Shown: one piece after another, positions 15,484 through 26,022 of the stretch
How the letters are laid out: every line of letters starts with the position of its first letter
Position numbering within the stretch: position 1 is the first letter of the stretch
Program-made: the position numbers and the translations under genes
From: G963666895 sp963666895
GTDB taxonomy: Bacteria; Desulfobacterota; Desulfovibrionia; Desulfovibrionales; Desulfovibrionaceae
Assembly: GCA_963666895.2 (NCBI GenBank)
Contig: CAXXNS010000001.1
Span: 248,001 to 312,000, forward strand
Direction of reading: 5' to 3'
Length of the DNA: 64,000 nucleotides
Notes under the pieces: generated by a model
What the model was told of the DNA's origin: nothing
Seen by the model: the letters and a program-made list of their open reading frames with translations, nothing else
The model's database searches: none

Positions 15484-15765
15484 ATGAGTTGTACCCCCGT
15501 ATCGATCAAGATCGAACCCGAAGTCAAGGAACGGGTGAAAAAGCTCGCTGAAGCCAAGCAGCGCAGCCCACATTGGCTCATGCGGGAAGCCATCAGCCAA
15601 TACGTGGAACGTGAGGAACAACGCGAGGCGCTCCGGCGTGACGCCACCACGGCTTGGGCAGAGTACAGGAGAACAGGGCTCTACGTGTCACACGAGGAAG
15701 CTGATGACTGGCTGGCCAAGTTGGAGCGCGGCCAAGCAGTTGAACCTCCCCTATGCCACGATTGA
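15484..15765 (+). CDS. Ribbon-helix-helix antitoxin
   Basis: 93 aa from ATG 15484 with AAAGGAGG upstream. The N-terminus SCTPVSIKIEPEVKERVKKL, then AEAKQRSPHWLMREAISQYV, is a typical MetJ/CopG/ParD-type DNA-binding fold. The C-terminal half (DATTAWAEYRRTGLYVSHEE, then DWLAKL) is the toxin-wrapping tail. It would bind its own promoter and neutralise the toxin encoded by the overlapping next gene. Promoter DNA lies in or next to repeat A. Confidence 0.88.
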   Translation: MSCTPVSIKIEPEVKERVKKLAEAKQRSPHWLMREAISQYVEREEQREALRRDATTAWAEYRRTGLYVSHEEADDWLAKLERGQAVEPPLCHD

Positions 15766-16043
15766 TCTGGTCACCCGCGTCTCTCGCGGACATCCATCGG
15801 CTATATCAGTTCCTTGCCGCCAAGGACGTTGAGGCAGCCAAGCTAGCGGCCAAGACGATTCGTCGAGAGGCAAACATTCTGAAACAGCAGCCCCAGATAG
15901 GCCGTCCAATGACGGGAATGGACGCCGAATACCGAGAATGGCTCATCGACTTCGGAGACAGCGGCTACGTTCTTTTATACCATTATGATGGCACGACCGC
16001 ATTGGTCTTGAGAGTAAGACATCAAAAAGAGGCCGGATATTAG
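15753..16043 (+). CDS. ParE/RelE-superfamily toxin
   Basis: 96 aa. Starts MPRLIWSPASLADIHRLYQF, with an Arg-rich helix, RPMTGMDAEYREWLIDFGDS and a final strand YVLLYHYDGTTALVLRVRHQ followed by a short tail: the compact ParE/RelE fold. ParE members poison gyrase and RelE members cut mRNA; the pattern here (W-S-P at the start, R-E-W-x-I-D-F) is closer to ParE, but the target is not certain. Overlaps the antitoxin by 13 bp. Confidence 0.88.
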   Translation: MPRLIWSPASLADIHRLYQFLAAKDVEAAKLAAKTIRREANILKQQPQIGRPMTGMDAEYREWLIDFGDSGYVLLYHYDGTTALVLRVRHQKEAGY

Positions 16044-16078
16044 ACAAAACCTCAACCTACGCTCCGCCGACAGCAATA

Positions 16079-16600
16079 TCATATCGCTAAAACAAGATTC
16101 ATCATTTCTTTCGCTGGGATGAAATACCCTCGTCGTTCCTTGGAATTGCAAGGCATTTCATTAACCGACCGACTCACCCAGCCCAATTCATCGTCATGTT
16201 CCGGCAGCCTGCCTAGTCGCTGCAACTGGATTTCCATACAGAATGCCATGTCGTTCATGGTGCCCAACACACTTCGGTTGTGGGTCCTGCCGAATGACAT
16301 CGGTCCCAGGGCCAACAAGGCCTTTGCCGCAGCACTTTTAGTAGCCCCAAAGCGGATCAACTCATGTTTGAGCCTGTTACGAAAGAGGTTCCCAAAGTCC
16401 ATGAAGTCAGGCTTCCGAAGACCGGGGAGGAACACAGCAAAGCGGGTTTCATCGTTGACGGACAACACAGACTTCCGGCGGAAGAAACTATACAGATTGG
16501 CATGCCATCCAAGGATGCCGGACTGAACACTCGCCTCATCCGTGACCAGGAATTCCTTGAATTCCTTGGCGAGCTTCTGTGTGCAGCCGATGTAAACCAA
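16079..16600 (-). CDS. DUF6933-like protein
   Basis: 173 aa, apparently from a TTG start. N-terminal VYIGCTQKLAKEFKEFL, then GWHANLYSFFRRKSVLSVND and ETRFAVFLPG, and a late HNRSVLGTMNDMAF, a series I associate with DUF6933-type proteins of unknown function often found beside phage and toxin genes. The start is weak (AGG at a short distance), so translation may begin elsewhere or be low. It converges with the toxin gene. Confidence 0.6.
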   Translation of the reverse strand: MVYIGCTQKLAKEFKEFLVTDEASVQSGILGWHANLYSFFRRKSVLSVNDETRFAVFLPGLRKPDFMDFGNLFRNRLKHELIRFGATKSAAAKALLALGPMSFGRTHNRSVLGTMNDMAFCMEIQLQRLGRLPEHDDELGWVSRSVNEMPCNSKERRGYFIPAKEMMNLVLAI

Positions 16601-17184
16601 GGCCTCATCCCCGCGAAGCTAAATGTTCAGATTCATTTTGGGCCATACATCCCTTCTTGGCAATGGACCTTATTTGCGGGGACTTTACAGCCGGGTCTGG
16701 GGCCAGACCAAACTGGCGAGAACCTGTCTGCAGTTCTGTGGGTCATTGTGCAAAGGAAATGTTGACCCAGCGTGCAAACGGCATGATGCCTGCTGACCAA
16801 CACCCGACATTTGCCGATCAAAGGCATTCAGTCCACGTGCCCCCATACGCGGTGTAGCCTATGAATCAGTCCACGTTCACTTCGGCGCAACGTGGTCCAA
16901 AAATTGAGGCAATTACTTCTATTGTCCTATCTACTCATATAAACGTATGCTATTCTAATCTGTACTCGGACACTCTCGCCTCCACGGACGCGTTTACGAG
17001 TCACGACGCCCTGGCCCGGCACGAATTCCTTCCATGTCCGTATCAACCATTCACGACAAATCGTCATCAGGCTGTTATAGCGTAATCGCTGGCCTTCGGC
17101 CCAACCGGTCAGCCCTTTTCCTGAGTCAGCCCTGTTTCACTCAGCACGCAACCCACTTCCGCTCTTGCAGCAGGAGACATACAT
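16601..17184. other. Intergenic region upstream of the glucan synthase
   Basis: About 580 bp without a supportable gene. It contains a GCATTCAG box near 16822 similar to those in the tRNA-Ala arms, and an AT-rich stretch around 16915-16965 that could hold the promoter of the glucan synthase. GCAGGAG precedes that gene's ATG. Confidence 0.5.
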
Positions 17185-20100
17185 ATGGACATGCGCAGCA
17201 AAGCCGCTCACGGAAAACTTTCCGGACTCTTGGCGCGCCTGCGCGGGGCCGACAAAGCGGGGTCGTACGCTGGCGGGGGGCTGCCTCTGCGCTCGGATTT
17301 GTTCAGCGCCGACCAAATGGAGCAACACGGCAAGGCTCTCGCGCGTTCGCACACACTGAAGGCTGGGCACCCCCGGGACCGGCTGCTGGCGCGCCTGGCT
17401 GAAAACGAGACCCTGCTGCTCGAAGTCCACACCCTGCTCACGCAGGATGTGAAGACGGACCGCTGGATCACCCCGGCCGGGGAATGGCTGCTGGACAACT
17501 TCTATGTGATTGAGGAACAGATCCGCACGGCCGGCCTTCACCTGCCCAGGGGCTACAGCCGGGAGTTGCCGCGCCTGGCGGGGGGGGCCTCGTCCGGACT
17601 TCCGCGTGTATACAGCATCGCTTTGGAGACCATCTCCCACGGCGACGGCCGGGTTGGCCCCGAAAGCCTGCGCAGCTTCACGGCCGCGTACCAGTCCGTG
17701 ACCGTGCTGACGCTGGGCGAACTCTGGGCCATCCCGATCATGCTGCGCTTGGCGCTCATCGAAAATCTGCGCTTGGTGGCCGACCGCATCGCCGCTCACA
17801 GGATCGACCGCAACCTCGCCGAAACCTGGGCCGACAAAATGACCAGGGTGGCCGCCGAACAGCCGCAAAACCTGATCCTGACCATCGCCGACATGGCCCG
17901 GTCCAACCCGCCCACGGAGAGTTCGTTCGTGGCTGAAATCACGCGCCGCCTGCACGGCCAAGGTCCGGCCCTGGCCCTGCCGCTGACCTGGATCGAGCAA
18001 CGACTGTCCGAGTCCGGCCTGACCATCGAGCAACTGGTGCGCTCGGAAAACCAGCTGCAGTCCGCCGACCAGGCCACCATGAGCAATAGCATCGGCAGCC
18101 TGCGCTTCCTCGGCGCCATGGACTGGCGCGAGTTCGTCGAGACCATGAGCATCGTCGAACAGACCCTGAATGAGGATCCGGCCGACGTATACGGCGCAAT
18201 GGATTTCGCCACGCGCGACCGCTACCGCCACGTGGTGGAGCAGACGGCCAAGAGAAGCCCGTTCTCCGAGGCCGATGTGGCGCGCAAAGCGGTCCAGTTG
18301 GCGCAGGAAGGCGCTGCCAGGAGCGGCGGCGATGACCTCACGGCCCATGTGGGGTTCTACCTCATCGACAACGGATCGGCGCAACTGAACAAATCGGTGC
18401 AGGCGCGCAGATCGCCGTGCGAGTCTCTGTGCGCACTGGGCCGTCGGGCTCCCATGCCGCTCTACGGCGGCGGCATCATACTCCTGACGGCGCTTTTCGC
18501 CGCAGGCTTCGCGGCCAAGGCGTCCGCCGACGGGCTCAACGGCTGGCCCCTGGCCCTGCTGGGCCTGCTCTCGCTGTTGTGCGCCGGCCACCTGGCCGTG
18601 GCCCTGGCGAACTGGCTGGCGACGCTTCTGGTCAAGCCGCACCAGCTCCCGCGCATGGATTTCTCCAAGGGCATCCCGCAGGAACTGCGCGCCCTGGTCG
18701 CTGTCCCGACCATGCTAATCAGCGCGGTCGGCGTCGAGAACCTGGCCAAGGCCCTGGAAATCCGCTTCCTGGCCAACCGGGACAAGCACCTGCACTTCGG
18801 ACTGATCACGGATTTCCGCGACGCGGACGCGGAGACCCTGCCCGGGGACGAGCCCCTGCTGCTACTGGCCCGGCAATGCATTGATACGCTGAACCGGAAG
18901 TACCCCAACGCGACGGGCGACAGCTTCTACCTGTTCCACCGTCCGCGACGCTTCAACCCGAAAGAACGGCTCTGGATGGGCCATGAGCGCAAGCGCGGCA
19001 AGCTGGCGGACCTGAATGGCCTGCTTCGCGGCGGGTCGGGCGAGGCCTTCGCCCTGGTGGTCGGCGACACCAGCGTCCTGCAGGACGTGAAGTATGTCAT
19101 CACCCTGGACACCGATACGCAGCTGCCGCGCGACTGCGCCCGGCAGTTCGTGGGCGCCATGGCGCACCCGCTGAACCGTCCCCGTTACGATCAGGGCAGG
19201 CAACGCGTGGTTGGTGGCTACGGCATCCTCCAACCCCGCGTGGCGGCCACCCTGTCCGGCACCAACCGCTCGCGCTATGCGCGAATGTGCGCCAACGAGA
19301 TCGGCATCGACCCATACACCCGCGCGGTCTCCGACGTGTACCAGGACCTCTTTGGCGAGGGCTCCTTCATCGGCAAGGGCATCTACGAGGTCGAGGCCTT
19401 TGAACGCACCCTCGCCGGGCGTTTCCCCGAGAACCGCATCCTCAGCCACGACCTCCTGGAGGGCTGCTACATCCGGGCCGGACTCCTGAGCGACGTGCAG
19501 CTCTACGAGGACTACCCGTCGAGCTACAGCGCGGACGTGAGCCGCAGGCGGCGCTGGATCCGCGGTGACTGGCAGATCGCGCGCTGGCTGTGGCCCAGTG
19601 TCCCCGGGGCCGATACGCGCCCGCGCAAGAACCCTCTTTCGCTTCTGTCGCGCTGGAAGATCCTGGACAACCTGCGCCGCAGCCTCACAGCCGCAGCGCT
19701 GACCCTGCTCCTGCTCTCCGGCTGGACCGTTCTCGCCTCGACCTGGTTCTGGACCCTGGCCGTCGGCGCCATCCTCCTGCTGCCATCGATCATCGCCGCA
19801 GCCCTGAGCACGCTGCAAAAGCCTGCGGACCTGACCCTGAGACAACACTTCGCCGCCGTAAAAAGCCTGCTACCCAAACACTTCACCCAGGCGGCCTTCG
19901 CCCTGGTCTGCCTGCCTTATGAGGCGTTCTACAGCCTGGATACCCTGGCCAACACCGCCTGGCGGATGCTCGTCACGCACAAGGGACTTTTGGAATGGGA
20001 GCCCTCGACCGAATCGGAGGGCAAAGGCCGCGTGGGCCTCATCGGTTCTTACCGGTCCATGTGGATCGGACCGTTTATCGCCGCCGCGACAGCGCTCGCC

Positions 20101-23100
20101 CTTGTCGCAACCAACCCGCCTGCGCTCGCCTCGGCCGGCCTGGTGCTGGGCCTCTGGCTCGTCTCCCCGGCCCTGGCCTGGTGGCTCAGCCTGCCGCTCA
20201 CCCACCGCCAGGAACAGCTCACGGAAGCCCAGGCCCTGTTTCTGCGCAAGACGGCCCGCAAGACCTGGGCCTTCTTCGAGACCTTCGTCGGGCCGGAAGA
20301 CCACTTCCTGCCGCCGGACAATTTCCAGGAGCAGCCCGTCGCCACCATCGCGCACCGCACCTCGCCCACGAACATGGGTTTGGCGCTCTTGGCCAACCTC
20401 TCGGCTTACGACTTCGGCGCGATCTCCTGCGGCCGCCTGGTGGAGCGCACCACGCGGGCGCTGGAGACCATGGAACGGCTGGACCGGCATGAAGGCCATT
20501 TCTTCAACTGGTACGACACCCTGACTCTGCAGACGCTGTCGCCCCGCTACGTCTCCTCCGTGGACTCCGGCAACCTGGCCGGGCATCTCCTGACCCTGCG
20601 CGCGGGCCTGCCGGCCTTGGTTGAGGAAAAGATCCTCGGGCCGAGGCTCTTCGAGAGCCTGGACGACACCCTGGGCATCGCCCTTGATGCTCTACCCGAC
20701 ACGTTGCAGGCCTCCGCCCCGGCCCAACTCGCCGCTCTGCGCCAGGATACGGCCTCTGCCGCGCTCACCCCGCCCACCACCGTGAACGCCGCACGGTCGT
20801 GCCTGGAGCGGCTGGCGGCGTCCGCCGCCTCAGTGGCCGCAATGGCCGCCGATCAGGATTTCCAGGCCGCCGCCCCTGACAGCCCCTTCCAGTGGTGGCT
20901 CCAGGCGTTTGCCGGGCAGTGCCGGGACGCCCTGGCGGAACTGGATCTGCTGGCCCCGTGGAGCGCCATCCCCCGGGAACTCCCCGAGGACCTGGCCTTT
21001 TTGGACGAAATTCCGAGGCTGCACGGATTGGCGGCTCTGGAAGCGAGGCTCTCCTCCGCCGCACCCCTGACGGAAAAAGCGGAGTTGACTGAAATGGTCC
21101 GGGCGGCCGCCCTGCGCGCCCAGGCCAGGATCGCGGACTTGACCGGACTGGCCCTGCGTTGCGAGGCCCTGGCGCAAATGGAGTACGGGTTCCTGTACGA
21201 CGAGGCGCGGCACCTGCTGGCCATCGGCTACAATGTGGACGAGCGCCGCAAGGACCAGGGCTGCTACGACCTGCTGGCCTCGGAGGCGCGGCTGACCACC
21301 TTTGTGGCAATCGCTCAGGGCCGGCTGCCGCAGGAAAGCTGGTTCGCCATGGGGCGTCTGCTCACCACCGCAGGAGGAGAGCCGATTCTGCTTTCCTGGA
21401 GCGGCTCCATGTTCGAATACCTGATGCCCAACCTGGTCATGCCCAGCTATGCGCACACCCTGCTCGACCAGACCTGCAAGGCCGCCGTGGCCCGGCAGAT
21501 CGACTACGGCAAGAAGAGCGGCGTGCCCTGGGGCATTTCTGAATGCGGCTACAACGCCATCGACGTGCACCAAAACTACCAGTACCGCGCCTTCGGCGTG
21601 CCCGGCCTGGGGCTCAAGCGCGGCCTGTCCGAAGACCTGGTCATCGCGCCCTACGCCACGGCCCTGGCGCTCCTGGTGGCCCCGCTGGAGGCCTGCCGGA
21701 ACCTGGAGCGCCTGGCCGCCGAAGGCTTTGAGGCTCCCTACGGCTTTTACGAGGCCGTGGACTATACCCCGTCACGCCTGCCGCGCGGCCGGACGAGCGC
21801 CGTGGTCCGGTCCTTCATGACCCACCACCAGGGCATGAGCCTGCTGTCTCTGGCCGAGCGGCTTCTGGACCATCCGATGCGTCGACGCTTCGAATCCGAC
21901 GTCCAGTTCCAAGCCACCCTGCCCCTGCTCCAGGAGCGCATCCCCCAGTCCGCAGCCTCCTACGCGCACACCTCCGAGTTGGCGGAGCACCACCTGACCG
22001 CCGGCACTGCGGAAACGCCCACACGCCTTTACAGCACCCCCGACACGCCGAGACCCGAGGTGCAGCTGCTCTCCAATGGCCGCTACGATGTCATGGTCAC
22101 CAATGCCGGCGGCGGCTACAGCCGCTGGAAGGACCTGGCCGTCACCCGCTGGCGTGAGGACCCCACCTGCGACAATTGGGGCACGTTCTGCTACCTGAGC
22201 GACGTCGCCGACGGAGAGTTCTGGTCCACCGCCCATCAGCCGACACTCAAGCCTTCGAAGCATTTCGAGGCGATTTTCTCGGAAGGCAAAGCCGAATTCC
22301 AGCGTCGCGACCACGACTATGACGCCCATACCATGATCGCCGTTTCGCCCGAGGACGACATCGAACTGCGCCGCCTGCGCATCACCAACCATGCGCGCAC
22401 GCACCGTACCATCGACGTGACCAGCTACGCGGAAGTGGTCCTGGCGCCGCAGGCGGCGGACGCGCTGCATCCGGCCTTCAGCAATCTCTTCGTGCAGACT
22501 GAGATCCTCCGGGGGGATCGGGCCATCCTCTGCACCCGCAGGCCCCGTTCCCAGGGCGAACAGCCGCCCTTCATGCTGCACATGATGGCCGTGCGCGAGG
22601 CCGAGGTCACGGATGCCTCCTACGAGACCGACCGCATGCGCTTCATCGGTCGCGGCAACACCACTGTCGCCCCCCTGGCATTACACGCGGACGCTGACGA
22701 ATATTCGGAATCGCTCTCAGGAACCGAGGGCTCGGTACTCGATCCCATTGCCGCCATCCGCCACAGGATACCCCTGGAGCCAGGAGAATCCGCGACCATC
22801 GACATGATCTTCGGCATCGCGGAAACTCGCGAGGCGGCGCTTGGATTGGTAAAGAAGTACCAGGACCGACGCATGGCCGACCGGGTCTTCGATCTGGCCT
22901 GGACCCACAGCCAGGTGTTGCTGCGCCAGTTGAACGCATCGGAGGCCGAGGCGCAGCTCTACAACCGGTTGGCCGGCGCGATCCTTTTCGCAAGCGCCGC
23001 GCTCCGGGCCAACCCGGCCGTGCTCATCAAAAACCACCGGGGGCAATCCGGGCTCTGGGGCTATTCCATCTCCGGAGACCTGCCCATCGTGCTGCTGCAG

Positions 23101-25923
23101 ATCGAAGATCCGGCCAACATCGAGCTGGTACGCCAGATGGTGCAGGCCCATACCTATTGGCGGCTCAAGGGTCTGGCCGTGGACTTGGTGATCTGGAACG
23201 AGGACCACGCCGGATACCGGCAACTCCTGCACGACCAGATCATGGGGCTCATCGCCACGGGCATCGAGGCCAGCCTGCCCGACCGGCCGGGGGGCATCTT
23301 TGTCCGGCCCGGGGACCGCATCGCGGAGGAGGACCGTATTCTGTTCCAGACCGTGGCCCGGGCCATCATCACGGACACCCGGGGCACCCTGGCCGAGCAG
23401 ATCGGCGGCTGCTGCCTGTCGGCAACGGCCATGCCGCGTTTGATCCCCACCCGCACCCTGCGCGCCACCCCCCCCACCGTGGCCCCGCTGCCGCGCCCGG
23501 ACCTGAGCTTCTCCAATGGCCTGGGCGGCTTCACCCCGGACGGACGCGAATACGTCATCACCACGGCCCACGGCCAGCTGACGCCCACGCCCTGGGTCAA
23601 CGTGCTGACCAACCCGACCTTCGGCAGCGTCATCTCCGAGAGCGGCCTGGCCTGCACCTGGAACGAGAACGCCCATGAGTTCCGCCTGACCCCTTGGGGC
23701 AACGACCCGGTGAGCGATTCAAGAGGCGAGGCCTTCTACATTCGCGACGAAGAACGCGGCCATTTCTGGTCGCCTACGCCTTTGCCCTGTCGCGGAGCCA
23801 CGCCCTACGTCACCCGTCACGGTTTCGGCTACAGCGTCTTCGAGCACGCCGAGCGCGGCATCGCCACCGAACTCTGGGTGTACGTGGCGCTCGACGCCGC
23901 CATCAAGTTCGCGGTGCTGAAGGTGCGCAACGAGTCGGGCCGAGCCCGCAGGCTCTCGGCCACAGGCTATGTCGAATGGGTGATGGGCGATCTGCGCAGC
24001 AAGACCGCCATGCACGTGGTCACCGAGATCGACCTGAACAGCGGCGCGCTCTTGGCCCGCAACCCATACAACACCGAGTTCAGCGGCCGGACGGCCTTCT
24101 TCGATGTAGACGAAACCACACGCACCATGAGCTGCGACCGTGCGGAATTCATCGGCCGGGCAGGCACGCTGGAGGCCCCGGCCGCCATGACGCGTACCCG
24201 GCTTTCCGGCAGGGTGGGGGCCGCCTTTGATCCCTGTGCGGCCATTCAAGTGGCTTTTGACCTGGAGGCCGGGGAGGAGCGAGAGATCGTCTTTCGGCTC
24301 GGCATGGGCCGCGACATTGCCGACGCCAGGCGCCTGATCAAGCGCCACCATGGACCGACCGCCGCGCGCATGGCCCTGGACAAAGTCTGGCAGCACTGGA
24401 CGCACACCCTGGGGGCAGTCCATGTTGAGACACCGGACCATGCGTTCAATGTACTGGCCAACGGGTGGATTCTGTATCAGACCCTGTCCTGTCGCCTCTG
24501 GGCGCGTTGCGCCACCTATCAATCCGGCGGCGCATTTGGTTTTCGCGACCAGTTGCAGGACTCCATGGCCCTCATTCACGCCCGGCCGGAGCTCGTGCGC
24601 AACCATTTGCTGCTCAGCGCCAGCCATCAGTTCGAGGAAGGCGACGTGCAGCACTGGTGGCATCCCCCGACGGGCCGGGGCGTGCGCACCAAGTGCTCCG
24701 ACGACTATCTCTGGCTACCGTACGCGGTGACCCGCTATGTGCGCGCCACCGGAGACACCGGTGTACTGGATGAACCCGTAGGTTTTCTGCAGGGCCGAAA
24801 GCTGAAGGCGGACGAGGATTCCTATTACGACCTGCCGGAAAGGTCCGAAAAGATGTCCACCCTATACGGACACTGCACACGAGCTATCGAACACGGCCTC
24901 CGCTACGGCGCGCACGGCCTGCCGCTCATGGGATCAGGCGATTGGAACGACGGTATGGACCTTGTGGGCCGGAACGGTAATGGCGAGAGCGTGTGGCTGG
25001 GCTTCTTCCTCTATGACGTCCTCAAGGAATTCGCCGTGATTGCCCGCGTCCATGGCGACGAGCCCTTTGCCGAACGCTGCGGCAGCGAGGCGGCGGAACT
25101 GCGCCGCAACATCGAAGCCAACGGCTGGGACGGTGAATGGTACCGCCGCGCCTACTTCGACGACGGCACGCCGCTCGGCTCGGACGGGAATCCTGAATGC
25201 CAGATCGATTCCATCGCCCAAAGCTGGTCCGTGCTCTCGGGAGCGGGTGGGCCGGAACGCACACGCCAGGCCATGGAGGCGGTGGACCAGCGCCTCGTTC
25301 GCCGCGAGCAAGGTCTGGTGCAGTTGCTGGATCCACCCTTTGACGTCTCCCCGCTCAATCCCGGCTACATCAAGGGCTATGCTCCGGGGGTGCGGGAAAA
25401 CGGCGGCCAGTACACCCATGCGGCCATCTGGGCGGCCATGGCCTTTGCACGGCTGGGTGACAACCGCCGCGCCTGGGAGCTCTTCGGCATCATCAACCCC
25501 ATAAACCACGCGCGCAAGGCCGAGCAGGCCGCCATTTACAAGGTGGAGCCCTACGTCATGGCCGCCGACGTCTATGCGGTTGCGCCGCATACCGGCCGGG
25601 GCGGCTGGACGTGGTACACCGGCTCCGCAGCCTGGATGTACCGGCTGATGCTGGAATCGCTCCTCGGCCTCAGGCTTGAGGTGGACCGGCTGCACTTTGT
25701 GCCCTGCCTGCCGCCGGAGTGGAAGGGTTTCACCCTGCATTATCGACACCAGGAGACAGTGTTCCACATCAAGGTCGTGCAGATTCCCGAAGAAAGCGGA
25801 GAAATACGCGTCAGCCTGGATCGCGTGCAGCAGCAGGACGGCTGCATTCCCCTCACGGATGACCACAAGGAGCATTGGGCCGAGGTGCTGGTGCCTATTC
25901 CAAGAGGGGAGCAACTCGAATGA
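17185..25923 (+). CDS. ndvB: Cyclic beta-1,2-glucan synthase (NdvB/ChvB-like)
   Basis: 2912 aa, the usual size. It initiates, elongates from UDP-glucose and cyclises periplasmic beta-1,2-glucans, which act in osmoadaptation. Order: cytosolic N-terminus (1-420); membrane helices (about 427-478); GT84 transferase (about 500-800) with DTDTQ near 643, SHDLLEG near 755 and RRRRWIRGDW near 790; second helix cluster (about 830-1000); glycoamylase-like domain (about 1030-1600; RTSPTNMGLALLA, SGSMFEYLMP, SFMTHHQGMSLLS); two carbohydrate-binding/GH94 units, with the catalytic GH94 signature SGDWNDGMDLVGRNGNG near 2583-2600. All key motifs are present. It lies between toxin-antitoxin-linked repeats A and B, so it is island-borne, and a cation antiporter follows, consistent with a salt/osmotic role. 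Confidence 0.95.
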   Translation: MDMRSKAAHGKLSGLLARLRGADKAGSYAGGGLPLRSDLFSADQMEQHGKALARSHTLKAGHPRDRLLARLAENETLLLEVHTLLTQDVKTDRWITPAGEWLLDNFYVIEEQIRTAGLHLPRGYSRELPRLAGGASSGLPRVYSIALETISHGDGRVGPESLRSFTAAYQSVTVLTLGELWAIPIMLRLALIENLRLVADRIAAHRIDRNLAETWADKMTRVAAEQPQNLILTIADMARSNPPTESSFVAEITRRLHGQGPALALPLTWIEQRLSESGLTIEQLVRSENQLQSADQATMSNSIGSLRFLGAMDWREFVETMSIVEQTLNEDPADVYGAMDFATRDRYRHVVEQTAKRSPFSEADVARKAVQLAQEGAARSGGDDLTAHVGFYLIDNGSAQLNKSVQARRSPCESLCALGRRAPMPLYGGGIILLTALFAAGFAAKASADGLNGWPLALLGLLSLLCAGHLAVALANWLATLLVKPHQLPRMDFSKGIPQELRALVAVPTMLISAVGVENLAKALEIRFLANRDKHLHFGLITDFRDADAETLPGDEPLLLLARQCIDTLNRKYPNATGDSFYLFHRPRRFNPKERLWMGHERKRGKLADLNGLLRGGSGEAFALVVGDTSVLQDVKYVITLDTDTQLPRDCARQFVGAMAHPLNRPRYDQGRQRVVGGYGILQPRVAATLSGTNRSRYARMCANEIGIDPYTRAVSDVYQDLFGEGSFIGKGIYEVEAFERTLAGRFPENRILSHDLLEGCYIRAGLLSDVQLYEDYPSSYSADVSRRRRWIRGDWQIARWLWPSVPGADTRPRKNPLSLLSRWKILDNLRRSLTAAALTLLLLSGWTVLASTWFWTLAVGAILLLPSIIAAALSTLQKPADLTLRQHFAAVKSLLPKHFTQAAFALVCLPYEAFYSLDTLANTAWRMLVTHKGLLEWEPSTESEGKGRVGLIGSYRSMWIGPFIAAATALALVATNPPALASAGLVLGLWLVSPALAWWLSLPLTHRQEQLTEAQALFLRKTARKTWAFFETFVGPEDHFLPPDNFQEQPVATIAHRTSPTNMGLALLANLSAYDFGAISCGRLVERTTRALETMERLDRHEGHFFNWYDTLTLQTLSPRYVSSVDSGNLAGHLLTLRAGLPALVEEKILGPRLFESLDDTLGIALDALPDTLQASAPAQLAALRQDTASAALTPPTTVNAARSCLERLAASAASVAAMAADQDFQAAAPDSPFQWWLQAFAGQCRDALAELDLLAPWSAIPRELPEDLAFLDEIPRLHGLAALEARLSSAAPLTEKAELTEMVRAAALRAQARIADLTGLALRCEALAQMEYGFLYDEARHLLAIGYNVDERRKDQGCYDLLASEARLTTFVAIAQGRLPQESWFAMGRLLTTAGGEPILLSWSGSMFEYLMPNLVMPSYAHTLLDQTCKAAVARQIDYGKKSGVPWGISECGYNAIDVHQNYQYRAFGVPGLGLKRGLSEDLVIAPYATALALLVAPLEACRNLERLAAEGFEAPYGFYEAVDYTPSRLPRGRTSAVVRSFMTHHQGMSLLSLAERLLDHPMRRRFESDVQFQATLPLLQERIPQSAASYAHTSELAEHHLTAGTAETPTRLYSTPDTPRPEVQLLSNGRYDVMVTNAGGGYSRWKDLAVTRWREDPTCDNWGTFCYLSDVADGEFWSTAHQPTLKPSKHFEAIFSEGKAEFQRRDHDYDAHTMIAVSPEDDIELRRLRITNHARTHRTIDVTSYAEVVLAPQAADALHPAFSNLFVQTEILRGDRAILCTRRPRSQGEQPPFMLHMMAVREAEVTDASYETDRMRFIGRGNTTVAPLALHADADEYSESLSGTEGSVLDPIAAIRHRIPLEPGESATIDMIFGIAETREAALGLVKKYQDRRMADRVFDLAWTHSQVLLRQLNASEAEAQLYNRLAGAILFASAALRANPAVLIKNHRGQSGLWGYSISGDLPIVLLQIEDPANIELVRQMVQAHTYWRLKGLAVDLVIWNEDHAGYRQLLHDQIMGLIATGIEASLPDRPGGIFVRPGDRIAEEDRILFQTVARAIITDTRGTLAEQIGGCCLSATAMPRLIPTRTLRATPPTVAPLPRPDLSFSNGLGGFTPDGREYVITTAHGQLTPTPWVNVLTNPTFGSVISESGLACTWNENAHEFRLTPWGNDPVSDSRGEAFYIRDEERGHFWSPTPLPCRGATPYVTRHGFGYSVFEHAERGIATELWVYVALDAAIKFAVLKVRNESGRARRLSATGYVEWVMGDLRSKTAMHVVTEIDLNSGALLARNPYNTEFSGRTAFFDVDETTRTMSCDRAEFIGRAGTLEAPAAMTRTRLSGRVGAAFDPCAAIQVAFDLEAGEEREIVFRLGMGRDIADARRLIKRHHGPTAARMALDKVWQHWTHTLGAVHVETPDHAFNVLANGWILYQTLSCRLWARCATYQSGGAFGFRDQLQDSMALIHARPELVRNHLLLSASHQFEEGDVQHWWHPPTGRGVRTKCSDDYLWLPYAVTRYVRATGDTGVLDEPVGFLQGRKLKADEDSYYDLPERSEKMSTLYGHCTRAIEHGLRYGAHGLPLMGSGDWNDGMDLVGRNGNGESVWLGFFLYDVLKEFAVIARVHGDEPFAERCGSEAAELRRNIEANGWDGEWYRRAYFDDGTPLGSDGNPECQIDSIAQSWSVLSGAGGPERTRQAMEAVDQRLVRREQGLVQLLDPPFDVSPLNPGYIKGYAPGVRENGGQYTHAAIWAAMAFARLGDNRRAWELFGIINPINHARKAEQAAIYKVEPYVMAADVYAVAPHTGRGGWTWYTGSAAWMYRLMLESLLGLRLEVDRLHFVPCLPPEWKGFTLHYRHQETVFHIKVVQIPEESGEIRVSLDRVQQQDGCIPLTDDHKEHWAEVLVPIPRGEQLE

Positions 25924-26022
25924 GCTGATGTTAAAAGACTCTGGAGCGGTCTATCGTTTGAGCGCATACTTCGTGTAGTATCCGGGACGAGTCCATCCCA
26001 TTACTTCTTGCTTGGAGGCCTC

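Noticed and set aside
17137..18642. 501-codon minus-strand frame opposite the glucan synthase, and similar ones at 59278-60681, 61242-62486 and 37330-38676
   Set aside because: Codon-bias shadows with Gly/His/Gln-rich composition and no recognisable domains.
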